Assembly (NCBI RefSeq): GCF_009649845.1 | Contig: NZ_WJIE01000001.1 | Coordinates: forward strand, 248,001-312,000 | DNA length: 64,000 nt | Direction: 5' to 3' | Source: Polyangium spumosum | Lineage (GTDB): Bacteria > Myxococcota_A > Polyangia > Polyangiales > Polyangiaceae | Shown here: piece by piece, positions 9,246 through 18,510 of the stretch | Position numbering within the stretch: position 1 is the stretch's first letter | Layout: every line of letters begins with the position of its first letter | Made by a program: the position numbers and the translations under genes | Notes under the pieces: generated by a model | Databases searched by the model: none | What the model saw: the letters and a program-made list of their open reading frames with translations, nothing else | What the model was told of the DNA's origin: nothing

Positions 9246-11066
9246 ATGCCCCAGAAGATCCTCGCGGGACGCGCCGCCGATCCGCAGCTCCGAGGCGATC
9301 TGGTCCAGGTCAAGGTCGACCAGATCATCCTCTCGCGATCGCCCGGCAGGGCCCTCGGCGAGGCGCTCTCGGCTGGGATGAAGAAGACCCCGGTCGAGAT
9401 GGCCGTGGCCTACGACGGTACGTGCGTGACCGACGCGCGCGCGCTCGCCGACGTGGCCGCGGGCGCGCCTCAGGCCGTCTCGCCGGAGTTCCCCGCGTAC
9501 AACGTGCCCATCGCGCGCGGCGGCATCGGCTTCCCCGCGCCCGTGCACCTCGAGCGCTTCGCCGCGCCGGCGAGGCTCGCGCTCACGGACGACGCGCGCC
9601 TCGCGCCGGTCGGCGGGGTCGGGATGCTGACGCTCGTGGTCTCGCCGAGCCAGCTCGGTCAGGCCCTCGCGACCGGCTCGACCTGGGTGCGCCCGCCGCG
9701 CAGCGTGCAGATCCACCTCTCGGGCCGCGTGCGCCCGTTCGTCTGCGCGCGCGACGTCGCGCTCGAGCTCTTGCGCCGGGGCATCGACGAGGTCGTGCGG
9801 CGCATCGAGTCGGAGCACCACGCGCCGGTCGTGCTGGAGTTCGCGGGCCCGAGCGCGCGGCTGCTCTCGGTCGCGGAGCGCGCGGTGCTCTGCGGCATCG
9901 CGCCGCAGGTCGGCGCGGCTGCGGCCCTGTTCGTGAGTGACGAGAAGACCGAGGTCTTCCTGCGGGATCAGCGCCGCTCCAAGGCGCACCGCGCCCTCGT
10001 CCCGGATCCGGGCGCGCCGTGCGAGGAGGTCGTCTCCATCGATCTCAGCACGGTCGATCCGCTGCTCATGGACGAGGCGGGCGTCGTGCGTCCCGTGCGG
10101 GATCTCGCGGGCAAACCCGTGGGTCAGGTCGTGCTCGGCGGCGACTCGGGCGTGACCCTGCGCGACATGCTCGCGGCTGCGATGCTGCTCAAGTCGAAGC
10201 GCGTCCCGTCGCGCCTCGACCTGCTCGTGGCGCCGCCTTCGCGGCAGGTGCTCGAGGTCCTCGCGCAGTCGGGCGCGCTCGTGGATCTCGTGGCCACGGG
10301 GGCTCGTATCATCGAGCCTGATCGGCGCGTCACGACGTGTGAGCTTTATCCGCCGCCCGCGGGGACGATCTCGCTGCGCACGGCGGAGCCGGCTCCGCGT
10401 GTGCCGGGTGTGCCTTCGTTCGTCGTGGCCTCGGCCGAGACGCTCGCGTATGCGGTGGCCACGGGGACCGTGGGGGATCCGCGATCGTTCAAGCGCCCGG
10501 TGCGCGTGACCGTGCCGCGCGCGTTGCCCACGGACGACGTGCTCGTGCTCCGCGACAAGAAGGGCGAGGGCGCGGCGGCGGGCAAGTCGCCTGCGTTGCC
10601 GCCGGCTGCGTCGTGGAAGGGGCCGCTCGTCCTCGATCTGGTCGAGGGTGCGTCGCGCTCGGGCTCCAACGGCAAAGTCGCGGAGGTCTCTCCTGGGGGT
10701 GCGCCCGTCGCGGGTGGCGTCGTGGTCGTGCTGCGCTCGCTCGACGAGGTGCGGGCCGTCGTGGAAAAGACGATCGACCTGCCTTCGCTCCGCGCCGTCG
10801 TCGCTCCCTTCGTGCCGAGCACTGCGGTCGCCGCGCTCGCGAGTGAAGGCATCGCGACGTTCGAGGTGCCGCCAGCTTCGCTCGAGGGCTTGAAGGGACA
10901 AAAAAGCCTCTCCTTGCCTGAGCCTGCGGCCTGGGGTGACAAGGTCGGCGTGATCGTTGGAGAACAAACGATCGAGCTGACCTGGCTCGCGCTCGGCGCC
11001 GAGCGGACGTGGACGCACGCGGGCACCTCACGCTCGCCTGGCTCTTCCAAGGCCTCCAAATCCTGA
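9246..11066 (+). CDS. Aconitase-family protein lacking the iron-sulphur ligands (probable pseudoenzyme)
   Basis: A 606-residue protein whose whole length follows the aconitase/isopropylmalate dehydratase plan: KILAG near the N-terminus, VKVD, GVGMLTLVV...ALATGSTW (residues ~120-155), a VRPFVCARDV stretch, VLEFAGPSARLLSVAERAVLCGIAPQVGA (~197-225), DLSTVDPLL, then GGDSGVTLRDMLAAA (298-312) and a swivel-domain-like tail. In active family members that last site reads GSCTNGR, with the Cys binding the [4Fe-4S] cluster. Here the Cys is Asp300 and the Asn and Arg are Gly and Thr. The downstream CxxC is also absent, as is the usual GTDSHT. Dehydratase activity is therefore unlikely. I chose ATG 9246 because the family begins near the KILA segment. 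The ORF is intact, so a retained non-catalytic role is probable. Confidence 0.72.
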   Translation: MPQKILAGRAADPQLRGDLVQVKVDQIILSRSPGRALGEALSAGMKKTPVEMAVAYDGTCVTDARALADVAAGAPQAVSPEFPAYNVPIARGGIGFPAPVHLERFAAPARLALTDDARLAPVGGVGMLTLVVSPSQLGQALATGSTWVRPPRSVQIHLSGRVRPFVCARDVALELLRRGIDEVVRRIESEHHAPVVLEFAGPSARLLSVAERAVLCGIAPQVGAAAALFVSDEKTEVFLRDQRRSKAHRALVPDPGAPCEEVVSIDLSTVDPLLMDEAGVVRPVRDLAGKPVGQVVLGGDSGVTLRDMLAAAMLLKSKRVPSRLDLLVAPPSRQVLEVLAQSGALVDLVATGARIIEPDRRVTTCELYPPPAGTISLRTAEPAPRVPGVPSFVVASAETLAYAVATGTVGDPRSFKRPVRVTVPRALPTDDVLVLRDKKGEGAAAGKSPALPPAASWKGPLVLDLVEGASRSGSNGKVAEVSPGGAPVAGGVVVVLRSLDEVRAVVEKTIDLPSLRAVVAPFVPSTAVAALASEGIATFEVPPASLEGLKGQKSLSLPEPAAWGDKVGVIVGEQTIELTWLALGAERTWTHAGTSRSPGSSKASKS

Positions 11067-11078
11067 TCGCTCCCCGCT

Positions 11079-11185
11079 GGATGAACTGCGCGCTGCGCAG
11101 TTCATCCACCATCGGTCCAGGCCGTGCCTGGTCCGGGGTGGAGGGGGCGGACAGCCCCCTCCTGGGGTCCGGGGTGAAACCCCGG
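11079..11185. terminator. Three successive hairpins between convergent genes
   Basis: Perfect stems at 11079-11091/11095-11107 (13 bp, 3-base loop, arm GGATGAACTGCGC), 11140-11148/11154-11162 (9 bp) and 11169-11175/11179-11185 (7 bp). They fill the 130 bases between two convergent genes and probably stop transcription from both sides. No T-run follows, so they may instead be a copy of a dispersed palindromic element. Confidence 0.6.
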
Positions 11186-11196
11186 CGGCGCTCCGC

Positions 11197-13305
11197 TCAC
11201 GGACTCGACAGCGGCTTCTCCAGCTTGATCGAGGCGAGGATGTCGCGCAGGCGCACGGACTGCTCGTTCACCTCGATCTCGAGGATCGTCAGGCGCTTCG
11301 TGATCTCGCCGAGGCGGGACGAGGCCTTGCCGAGACGCTCCGTGAAGTCCTGACGCATCTTCTCGGTGTTCTGCCGCGACACCGTGTCGCGCGGGTCGTC
11401 CTTGATCTTCTCGATCGCCTTGAGGTTTCGCCGGACTTGCTCGCTCTCGCGCTCGAGCGTCGCCTGCTCCGACTGGAGCTTGTTCCGCTCGTCGAGCGCC
11501 GTGCGCAGGCGCCCGCGCGCGTCCCACGCCTTCTTCAGCTCTGCCACCACGAGTTTGTCGGCGCGCGCGTCGTTCATGTAGGCCTTCACCGCGTCGTCTG
11601 CGAGCGGCGAGAGCGCGTCGATCTGGCGCGTGAAGCTGCGGCGCTCCTCCACGTCGAGCACGTTCGTCGCGCGCTTCGGCGTCGTCTGCGGGACGAGCGC
11701 GCTGCCCGTGCCCACGTTGTCCTCGGTGCCTTTGGGCGGGTTTTCGAGCCGCGTGCCGGGGATGCGCGAGTGCTTGACGAGTGTCTTTGCGTCGAAGTCC
11801 GTGCCGTTCTTGATCGTGTACTTCGTGTGGTAGACCCAGTCGCGCTCGATGTAGAGCTGGCCGCCGTCGATCTTCGCGAGGCGCGCGCTGAGCTCGTCCT
11901 CCTTGCGGTCCGTGGTCACGGCGAGGCCTCGCTCGAGGGCGAAGGGCACCGTGGCGACGGCGCCGGGTGGCAGCGGATCGACCATGCCTTGCCCGAGGAA
12001 GGCGCCGTCGTCGAAGACCGCGATCGGGCCTTTTTCGAGCAGGCCCTTCGTGTTGTTGGTGAAGCGCGCGACGCGGAACGGATGCGAGAACGAGTCACGC
12101 ACGCCGCCGTCCGGCGAGAAGAGGAAGATCGCCTCGCCGGGCACGCGTTGCGCGAGCAGGAGGACCATCGTCGCGCTCTTGTTCGGGATGTCGACGGGGA
12201 AGGGGAGATCGTAACGCGTGGTGCCGCCTTCCACCGCGACGGCCGCCAGCGCGTTCACGTTGCGCGGGTTCGACGGTGTCACCGGGCGCGGCATCTCCGT
12301 CGGATACGGCGCGGGCGCGGCGGAGCCGGCTGGAACTCCGCCGCCGTAGTTCGCGCCCATGCGGCCCTTCTTCGCGGGCGCCGAGCGCGTCGCCGTCGAT
12401 CGTGTCGCGCCCGTCGTCGGCGCGCGGTCGTACTCCGCGAAGGCCTCGTCCTTCGCGGACTCGGCCTCCGCGAGCAGATCATCGAGGCGCTCGCCGCCCT
12501 CTTCCTGCGGCGCGGCCATCGGAGGCGGCGGCGGGGCCGCCGGCGCCATCGTGGGCAGGCTCGTCTCGCCGACGGGCACCGACGCGATCACCTCGCCTTG
12601 ATCCGTCACCACCGGGCGCGGCGGCACGACGGGTTTGTCCAGGGTCGCCTGGAACGCGAGCGGCGCGCCTGCGACGAGCGAGAGCCGCACGCCGTTCCAG
12701 TCCTCGCCGGACTGGTTCTGCACGATGCCCCAGGCCTGCAGATCCGCCTTCGTTTCGCCGGCGCTGCCGGCCTTCGCGATCACCAGGCGGTACGAGGGCC
12801 GCCAGACCGGCGTCTCCGCGACGTATCCGACCACGAGATCGTGCTCCTCGCCGTCGAGCGTGAGCCGCACCGTCTCGCGATCGTCTGCCTTCTTCTTTTT
12901 CTTCTTCGGCGGAGGTGGCGGCATCGGCATGCCGATCCGGTGCTCGGCGATGGGCTCGGCCTCGCCGTCCTCGCCGTCCTCTTCGTCGTCTTCGGCGTCC
13001 TTGTCCTTGTCCAGCTCGACCGGGAACGACGCGCTGCGCACGCTGCTCCCGCCTTGCTCCATCACCGCGAGCGTGGCGAGGAAGTCGCCGATGCGCTCCG
13101 TGCGGACCTTGAACGCGACCTCGGGCTCGTCCACGTGCCCTGCGCGCTCGTAGTAGCCGACGCCGTTGCGGTAGATGATCACGCGGCGGAGCGCGAGTCC
13201 GCTCGCGACGTCCGGCCCACGCGCGCAACCCGCGAGGGGGAGCGCCGAGGTCAGAAGGAGAAGTCCACCCACCGTGCCCAGTCGAAAGCGAGAAAAGCGG
13301 CTCAT
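11197..13305 (-). CDS. DUF4139-type lipoprotein (mucoidy-inhibitor MuiA-like)
   Basis: A 702-residue envelope protein. It starts MSRFSRFRLG, then a hydrophobic segment ending in the lipobox LPLAGC, so it is probably a lipoprotein. The body has the pattern of DUF4139/DUF4140 proteins: an N-terminal strand-rich part with ALRRVIIYRNGVGYYER, a middle VVGYVAETPVWRPSYRLVI segment, and a C-terminal coiled coil (residues ~600-700, EQATLERESEQVRRNLKAIEK). Low-complexity inserts include a Lys run (PPPKKKKKK near 150) and Ala/Pro-rich stretches. The biochemical role of this family is not established. Start ATG 13305, divergent from the sulfatase gene 94 bases away. Confidence 0.75.
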   Translation of the reverse strand: MSRFSRFRLGTVGGLLLLTSALPLAGCARGPDVASGLALRRVIIYRNGVGYYERAGHVDEPEVAFKVRTERIGDFLATLAVMEQGGSSVRSASFPVELDKDKDAEDDEEDGEDGEAEPIAEHRIGMPMPPPPPKKKKKKADDRETVRLTLDGEEHDLVVGYVAETPVWRPSYRLVIAKAGSAGETKADLQAWGIVQNQSGEDWNGVRLSLVAGAPLAFQATLDKPVVPPRPVVTDQGEVIASVPVGETSLPTMAPAAPPPPPMAAPQEEGGERLDDLLAEAESAKDEAFAEYDRAPTTGATRSTATRSAPAKKGRMGANYGGGVPAGSAAPAPYPTEMPRPVTPSNPRNVNALAAVAVEGGTTRYDLPFPVDIPNKSATMVLLLAQRVPGEAIFLFSPDGGVRDSFSHPFRVARFTNNTKGLLEKGPIAVFDDGAFLGQGMVDPLPPGAVATVPFALERGLAVTTDRKEDELSARLAKIDGGQLYIERDWVYHTKYTIKNGTDFDAKTLVKHSRIPGTRLENPPKGTEDNVGTGSALVPQTTPKRATNVLDVEERRSFTRQIDALSPLADDAVKAYMNDARADKLVVAELKKAWDARGRLRTALDERNKLQSEQATLERESEQVRRNLKAIEKIKDDPRDTVSRQNTEKMRQDFTERLGKASSRLGEITKRLTILEIEVNEQSVRLRDILASIKLEKPLSSP

Positions 13306-13399
13306 TCGTTGCCTCGAACGCGCGAGGATACGCCGCCTTACAGCAAAATGTGCGGTTTTCGCGGCCGTCCGGCACGAACGGGGGTAGAACCCCGGCGCC

Positions 13400-14803
13400 A
13401 TGCCCTCTGCTCTGCGTCGTACCGCGCTCCTGGCCCTGCTCGGGGCCTCCGCTGCCTGCACCCAGAACGGCGAATCCCAGCCTCCGAAGCCTGCTTCCAC
13501 GCCTGCGGCCGAGGCCACGAGTGCTGCTGCGCCTGTGGCCTCGAGCGCGCCCGCGACGAGCGCGGCCGCCGCGGCTCCGACCGCCTCCGAGGCCGCCAAG
13601 GCCGGGGCGCCCGAGGCGAAGGGCCTGCCCAAGGACCTCAACGTCCTCGTGGTCACGGTCGACAGCTTGCGGGCCGACATGCCCTGGCTCGGCTATCCGC
13701 GCGACATCGCGCCGGTGCTCACGAAGTTCGCGAAGAGCGCGGTCTCGTACTCGCGCTTCTACGCCGTCTCCTCGTACACCGCGATGAGCCTCGGCGGCTT
13801 CCTCGCGGGCCGGTATCCGAGCGAGCTCGAGCGGAGCGGCTACTTCTTCGGCAACTACCCCGACAGCGTGCTCATGTTCCCGGAGCTCTTGCAGAAGGCC
13901 GGCGTGCGCACGTTGACCGCCCACGCGCACTTCTATTTCGACCAGAAGGCCGGCTTCCGACAGGGTTTTGATGTCTACGAGATCATCCCGGGCCTCTCGG
14001 TCGACAACACCACGGACAAGAACGTCACGAGCCCGCAGCACGTCGATCTCGCGAAGAAGATCCTCTCGGAGAAGGCGAACACGGGCGGCCGCTTCTTCGC
14101 CTGGTTCCACTTCCTCGACCCGCACGATCAGTACATGCCGCACGACGGCATCGGCCCGTACGGCAAGTCGACGCGGGACAAGTACGACGCGGAGGTCACG
14201 TTCACCGACGGGCACCTCGGCAAGCTCTTCGAGTTCGTCGAGTCGCAGGAGTGGGGCAAGCGCACGGCGATCATCATCTCGAGTGATCACGGCGAGGGGT
14301 TCGGCGAGCACGGCCTGTACCGCCACGGCTTCGAGCTCTGGGACAACCTCACGCACGTGCCGCTCATGATCCGCGCGCCGGGCATCACGCCGCGCCAGAT
14401 CGACGAGCCGCGCAGCGGGGTCGATCTCGCGCCGACGATCCTCGAGATGTTCGGTCAGCCCAAGGATCCGGCCATGCAGGGCACGAGCCTCGTGCCCGAG
14501 CTCTACGGCGCGGAGCCCGAGAAGCGCGACGTGATCATGGATCTGCCGCGCACGAGTGACAACGACCGCCGCCGCGCGTTCGTCCGCGGGGACTGGAAGC
14601 TCATCGCCGAGGGCGACGACTCCGGTTACCGCTTCTTCAACCTGAAGGACGACCCCGCCGAGAAGGTGGACCTCAAGAAAAAAAACGCGGACGAGTTCGA
14701 GAAGATCAAAGCCGCGTACAAGGAAAAGAGCGGCACGATCAAGGACGTTTGTCCGAAGATGCGCGAGAAGCTCAAGGGCAGGAACAAGAAGAAGCCCTGC
14801 TGA
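13400..14803 (+). CDS. Sulfatase/alkaline-phosphatase-fold lipoprotein without the formylglycine Cys
   Basis: A 467-residue secreted protein with lipobox Cys20 (LLGASAAC) and an Ala/Pro-rich linker to about residue 75. NVLVVTVDSLRAD near 82-94 gives the first metal-binding Asp, and SDHGEGFGEHG near 293-303 plus the C-terminal RGDWKLI complete the sulfatase superfamily pattern. Where sulfatases have C/S-x-P-x-R the sequence reads SYTAM (125-129), so no Cys for formylglycine formation and no Pro or Arg. Thr127 sits near the nucleophile position, as in LtaS or phosphoethanolamine-transferase members, so a transferase or phosphodiesterase role is as likely as sulfate ester hydrolysis. The next gene begins ten bases downstream. 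Confidence 0.8.
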   Translation: MPSALRRTALLALLGASAACTQNGESQPPKPASTPAAEATSAAAPVASSAPATSAAAAAPTASEAAKAGAPEAKGLPKDLNVLVVTVDSLRADMPWLGYPRDIAPVLTKFAKSAVSYSRFYAVSSYTAMSLGGFLAGRYPSELERSGYFFGNYPDSVLMFPELLQKAGVRTLTAHAHFYFDQKAGFRQGFDVYEIIPGLSVDNTTDKNVTSPQHVDLAKKILSEKANTGGRFFAWFHFLDPHDQYMPHDGIGPYGKSTRDKYDAEVTFTDGHLGKLFEFVESQEWGKRTAIIISSDHGEGFGEHGLYRHGFELWDNLTHVPLMIRAPGITPRQIDEPRSGVDLAPTILEMFGQPKDPAMQGTSLVPELYGAEPEKRDVIMDLPRTSDNDRRRAFVRGDWKLIAEGDDSGYRFFNLKDDPAEKVDLKKKNADEFEKIKAAYKEKSGTIKDVCPKMREKLKGRNKKKPC

Positions 14804-14813
14804 GGAGGCGGCC

Positions 14814-15326
14814 TTGGACAAACTCACGCGAGGCGCCTCGGGGCTGCGCCACCTCCGGTGGGCGCGGGAGATTTACGCGACGCTCGCCGCGCACGTGGAG
14901 CGGACCGGGCTCCCGGGCGAGAAGAAGGAGGCGCTGAAGAAGGAGCTCGTGCGGCTCGACGCGAGCATCCAGGAGCTCTCCAGCGCCGTGAAGGCGTATC
15001 GCGATTTCCTGGAGCGCGAGCGCGTGCGGTACCGCGGCGCGATCCGCGCGGCGACGTTCCAGCAACACGCCTCCGACGGCGATCGCCTCGGGGAGGCGAG
15101 GGCCGCGATGGAACGCGAGTCGCTGCCGCGCCAGCGCACGCTGAAGGCCGCGCTCGAGCTCGCCATCGGCGATCTGCGGGCCCACCTCTGCGAGATGGAC
15201 ACGCGGATCGCAGGCGTCATGAACGAGGCCTTCGTCGACAACCTCTACCCGCCGCTCACGAAGGACCGCTCCCGCGTCGCCGACGACGCGGACGACGACG
15301 ACGACGCGACCGATCGCGACGATTGA
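14814..15326 (+). CDS. Uncharacterised helical protein with acidic tail
   Basis: 170 residues, start TTG at 14814 behind a strong GAGGAGG ribosome site only ten bases after the sulfatase-fold gene, so it is probably cotranscribed. It is mostly charged and helical, with heptad-like stretches from about 30 to 140 (KKEALKKELVRLDASIQEL), then ends in a run of Asp residues (DDADDDDDATDRDD). No signal peptide or membrane segment is visible. I do not recognise a family. The tail-to-tail gap to the downstream helicase gene is one base. Confidence 0.7.
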   Translation: MDKLTRGASGLRHLRWAREIYATLAAHVERTGLPGEKKEALKKELVRLDASIQELSSAVKAYRDFLERERVRYRGAIRAATFQQHASDGDRLGEARAAMERESLPRQRTLKAALELAIGDLRAHLCEMDTRIAGVMNEAFVDNLYPPLTKDRSRVADDADDDDDATDRDD

Positions 15327-15327
15327 C

Positions 15328-17676
15328 TCAGTGGAAGATCGAGGCGAGCAGCCCGAGCGCCGCCTTCTTTCGGATCCCGTCTCCGCTCGTCGCGCCCACG
15401 CACATCGGACAGCCCGCCTGGCACGTGCAACGTGAGACGAGCTGCCGCGTCCGCGCCACGAGCTCGTGCGCCGACTCGTAGATCCGCTCCGCCAAACCCA
15501 CGCCGCCGGGCACGTTGTCGAAGAGGAAGATCGTCGGATCGAACCCCGCGTGCGGCCCGCCCGACGCCTGCGGCGGCTGGTTCTCGTCGTCGCCGCCGTC
15601 GCCGAGCGTCTGCCCGAGATCCCGCGGATCACACATCAAGGCGAGCGTCGAGACCGTCTCCAGCGCGACCGCGATCCCGCGCATCCCCTCGATCGCCGCG
15701 GCGCGACCGAGCCCGAGCTCCATGCAGACCTCTTCGGGCACCGTCAGCCAGAAGCTCGTCGTGTGCATCTGCATGTCCGGCAGCCGCACGTCGCCGTAGC
15801 CCGTGTTCTCGTGCGTGTGGAACTTGATCTTCTTGTACCCGACGATCTTCTCCACGACGCTCACCTCGCCCCAGCCGCTCGTGGCCCGGCCGAGCGCCGC
15901 GCGCGCGCTCTCCTCGATGACGGCCACCTTTCGCTTTGTCATCGCCGTCGTGAAGTAGTCGGGCTCGACCTTCGTGACGAACGCCTTGTGGTTCTCGTAG
16001 TCGAGCTTCTCCACCTGGTACTGCTCGCCGTCGTGCTGGTAGATCGCCTGCTCGTGCAGCATCGTGTGTGTCGAGCGGAAGTCGAGCTCGGCGAGGACCT
16101 TGCCCTGGGCGCGATCGATGATCACGAAGTTGTCCCAGCCCACGGTCCGTAGGCTCACGTGGTTCGCCGGGTACGCGTCCGTCGACCAGTGGAACCGATC
16201 GTCGGACTCGTGCACCACGCCGTGCCCCGCGAGGAAACGCAGCGCCGCCTCCGTGTTCTCGGGGTCCATGCCGCGGTAGTCCTCGCCGCGCAAAAACGGC
16301 ATCTCGAAGGCCGCGCACTTGAGGTGCTGGATCAGGATCTCGGTGTTCTCCGGATCGATCCGCGCCTGCTCGATCTCCCCGCGCAGGAGGTACTCGGGGT
16401 TCGTCGCGAGGTACTGATCGAGCGCCGTCGAGTTCGCGACCATCACTGCGATGCTCGTGCCGCCTCGACGCCCCGCGCGGCCGAAGCGTTGCCACGTCGC
16501 CGCGATGCTGCCCGGGTAACCCGCGCAGACGACCGCGTCGAGCTCGCCGATGTCGATGCCGAGCTCGAGCGCGTTCGTGGCCACGACGCAGAGGATCTCT
16601 CCCTCCCGCAAGCCGTGCTCCACGCGCCGCCGCGTCTCCGGCAGGTAACCGCCGCGGTACGCCATGATCGCGTCGGGACCGACCTCGTCGCCCACGCGAT
16701 CGCGCAGGTACTTCAGCATGATCTCGACCGAGTTGCGCGACTGGCCGAACACGATCGTCGGCACCCGCGCCCGGATGAGAGCCACCGCCAGGTGCACCGA
16801 CGCCTTCAGCGTGCTCGCCCGCACGCCGAGCTCGGCGTTCACCACGGGCGGGTTGTAGACGAAGAGCCGCCGCGCCCCCCGCGGCGCGCCCGACTCGCCG
16901 AGCACGCAGATCCGATCCTCCGGCACCCCGAGCAGGCGCGACGCGTGCTCGCCCGGGTTGCCGATCGTCGCCGTCGCACACAAAAACACGGGATCCGAGC
17001 CGTGGAACTGGGCCACGCGCCGCACGCGCGCGAGCACGTGCGCCACGTGCGAGCCGAAGACCCCGCGGTAGGTGTGCAGCTCGTCGAGCACCACGTACTT
17101 GAGCCGCTGGAACGTGCGCGCCCAGTGCGCGTGGTGCGGCAAGATCCCCGCGTGTAACATGTCGGGGTTCGTCATCACGATCGGGCTCCGCTCCCGCGCC
17201 GCCCGCCGCGCGTCGCCCGGCGTGTCCCCGTCGTAGACGATCGCCGGGATCGAGAGCCCCGCGTCGCGGATGAGCTTCTGCACCCCGGCCTCCTGATCCC
17301 GGGAGAGCGCCTTCGTCGGGTAGAGGTAGATCGCGCTCGCGTCGGGATCGGCCATCAGCGCCGAGAGCACGGGCAGGTGGAAGCACATGCTCTTGCCGCT
17401 CGCGGTCGGCGTGGCGACGACCACGTGCTTGCCGCTCTGCGCCGCCCGGAGCGCCTCCGCCTGGTGCGCGTAGAGCTTCGTGATCCCGCGGGAGGCGAGG
17501 GCCCGGCGCAGCGCGTCGGGCAGGCTGGCGGGGATCTCGCGGTAGTCGCCCTCGGACGCGGGCAGGGCCCGATCGGCGGTGAGGCAAGGGCGCACGTACC
17601 CCGAGGCGAGCCAGCCTTCGATCACGGCATCGACGCCCACGGGCTGCTTCCACGGCGGCAGCGGCATGGCGCGCAT
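15328..17676 (-). CDS. DEAD/DEAH-box helicase with DUF1998-type zinc site (MrfA/YprA-like)
   Basis: Superfamily 2 DNA helicase of 782 residues. Motif I reads TPTASGKS (~90), motif II DELH (~197), a SAT-like motif appears as CATAT (~234), and motif VI is QRFGRAGRRGG (~415). The C-terminal third ends with the four-cysteine group CTCQAGCPMC, the zinc site typical of DUF1998. This layout is that of Bacillus MrfA (YprA) and yeast Hrq1-like helicases, which act in repair of crosslink or mitomycin damage. The role here is inferred from that likeness. Start ATG 17676; an ATG three codons in is also possible. Confidence 0.9.
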   Translation of the reverse strand: MRAMPLPPWKQPVGVDAVIEGWLASGYVRPCLTADRALPASEGDYREIPASLPDALRRALASRGITKLYAHQAEALRAAQSGKHVVVATPTASGKSMCFHLPVLSALMADPDASAIYLYPTKALSRDQEAGVQKLIRDAGLSIPAIVYDGDTPGDARRAARERSPIVMTNPDMLHAGILPHHAHWARTFQRLKYVVLDELHTYRGVFGSHVAHVLARVRRVAQFHGSDPVFLCATATIGNPGEHASRLLGVPEDRICVLGESGAPRGARRLFVYNPPVVNAELGVRASTLKASVHLAVALIRARVPTIVFGQSRNSVEIMLKYLRDRVGDEVGPDAIMAYRGGYLPETRRRVEHGLREGEILCVVATNALELGIDIGELDAVVCAGYPGSIAATWQRFGRAGRRGGTSIAVMVANSTALDQYLATNPEYLLRGEIEQARIDPENTEILIQHLKCAAFEMPFLRGEDYRGMDPENTEAALRFLAGHGVVHESDDRFHWSTDAYPANHVSLRTVGWDNFVIIDRAQGKVLAELDFRSTHTMLHEQAIYQHDGEQYQVEKLDYENHKAFVTKVEPDYFTTAMTKRKVAVIEESARAALGRATSGWGEVSVVEKIVGYKKIKFHTHENTGYGDVRLPDMQMHTTSFWLTVPEEVCMELGLGRAAAIEGMRGIAVALETVSTLALMCDPRDLGQTLGDGGDDENQPPQASGGPHAGFDPTIFLFDNVPGGVGLAERIYESAHELVARTRQLVSRCTCQAGCPMCVGATSGDGIRKKAALGLLASIFH

Positions 17677-17780
17677 ACTAAACGGATGTATCGCGGTGCG
17701 CTACCACGCCCCGGGGAACAAGGGGCCCCCCTGGGCGGCTTTGCAGGTCCGTGGCGCATCGCGTACAACCGTCCGACTCC

Positions 17781-18419
17781 ATGACCGGCACCGGCGAAGA
17801 CCCCGAGGAAAAGCGCGCGGAGGCGCCTCCGAACGACGCCTACCGGCCTTCCATGCTTTTCCTCACCGTGGTCACGGTCGTGTCCGCCGCGGCCGATCTC
17901 GCCTCGAAGGGCTGGGCGAAGGCCGCGCTCTCCGGGGAGAAGGGGCGCACGCGCAGCATCGAGGTGATCAAGGATCACTTCGACTTCATCTACACGCTCA
18001 ACCCGGGCGGAGCCTGGAGCTTCCTCCGCAGCCTGCCCGAGAACCTGCGCCGCCCTTTTTTCCTCTTCGTCTCCTCGGCCGCGATCGTCTTCATCGTCTC
18101 GGTCTACCGCCGCATCCACCGCGATCAGTGGGCGATGCGCTGGGGCCTGCCGCTCGCGCTCGGCGGCGCGGTCGGCAACCTCGTCGATCGCATCCGTTAC
18201 GGCTCGGTCATCGACTTCATCGACTTCTACGTCATCCGCAACGGCCGCGAGATGCACTGGCCGACGTTCAACGTCGCAGACATCGCCATCGTCGCCGGCG
18301 TCGCGCTCATGGCCCTCGACACGTTCCTCTCGCGCAAGACACACGGCGGATCGGGCGAGCTGGCCGCGCCGGCCGAGCCCTCTCCGCCCGCGGCGACCGC
18401 GCCTCCCGAAGAGGCGTGA
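17781..18419 (+). CDS. lspA: Signal peptidase II, first of two tandem copies
   Basis: Inner-membrane aspartic protease that removes the signal peptide from diacylglyceryl-prolipoproteins. The 212-residue protein has four hydrophobic segments, the LNPGGAWSF loop and the two catalytic aspartates in NLVDRIRYGSVIDFID and FNVADIAIVAG. It is longer than the usual ~160 residues owing to a charged N-terminal extension and an Ala/Pro-rich C-terminal tail. I chose ATG 17781; a GTG at 17751 would add ten residues. The ribosome site is weak. It is followed 91 bases later by a second lspA and then lgt. Confidence 0.93.
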   Translation: MTGTGEDPEEKRAEAPPNDAYRPSMLFLTVVTVVSAAADLASKGWAKAALSGEKGRTRSIEVIKDHFDFIYTLNPGGAWSFLRSLPENLRRPFFLFVSSAAIVFIVSVYRRIHRDQWAMRWGLPLALGGAVGNLVDRIRYGSVIDFIDFYVIRNGREMHWPTFNVADIAIVAGVALMALDTFLSRKTHGGSGELAAPAEPSPPAATAPPEEA

Positions 18420-18510
18420 GCGCATTCGACACTGGACAGCCGACACGCCTCGCGGTACCGCCGAACACGCGAGATTCGGCGCTCCCCCGGGGCGCACCAT
18501 CACGAAGACC

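Noticed and set aside
13306-13680. N-terminal extension of the DUF4139 protein
   Set aside because: The extension overlaps the sulfatase gene on the other strand and hides the lipoprotein signal peptide that starts at 13305.
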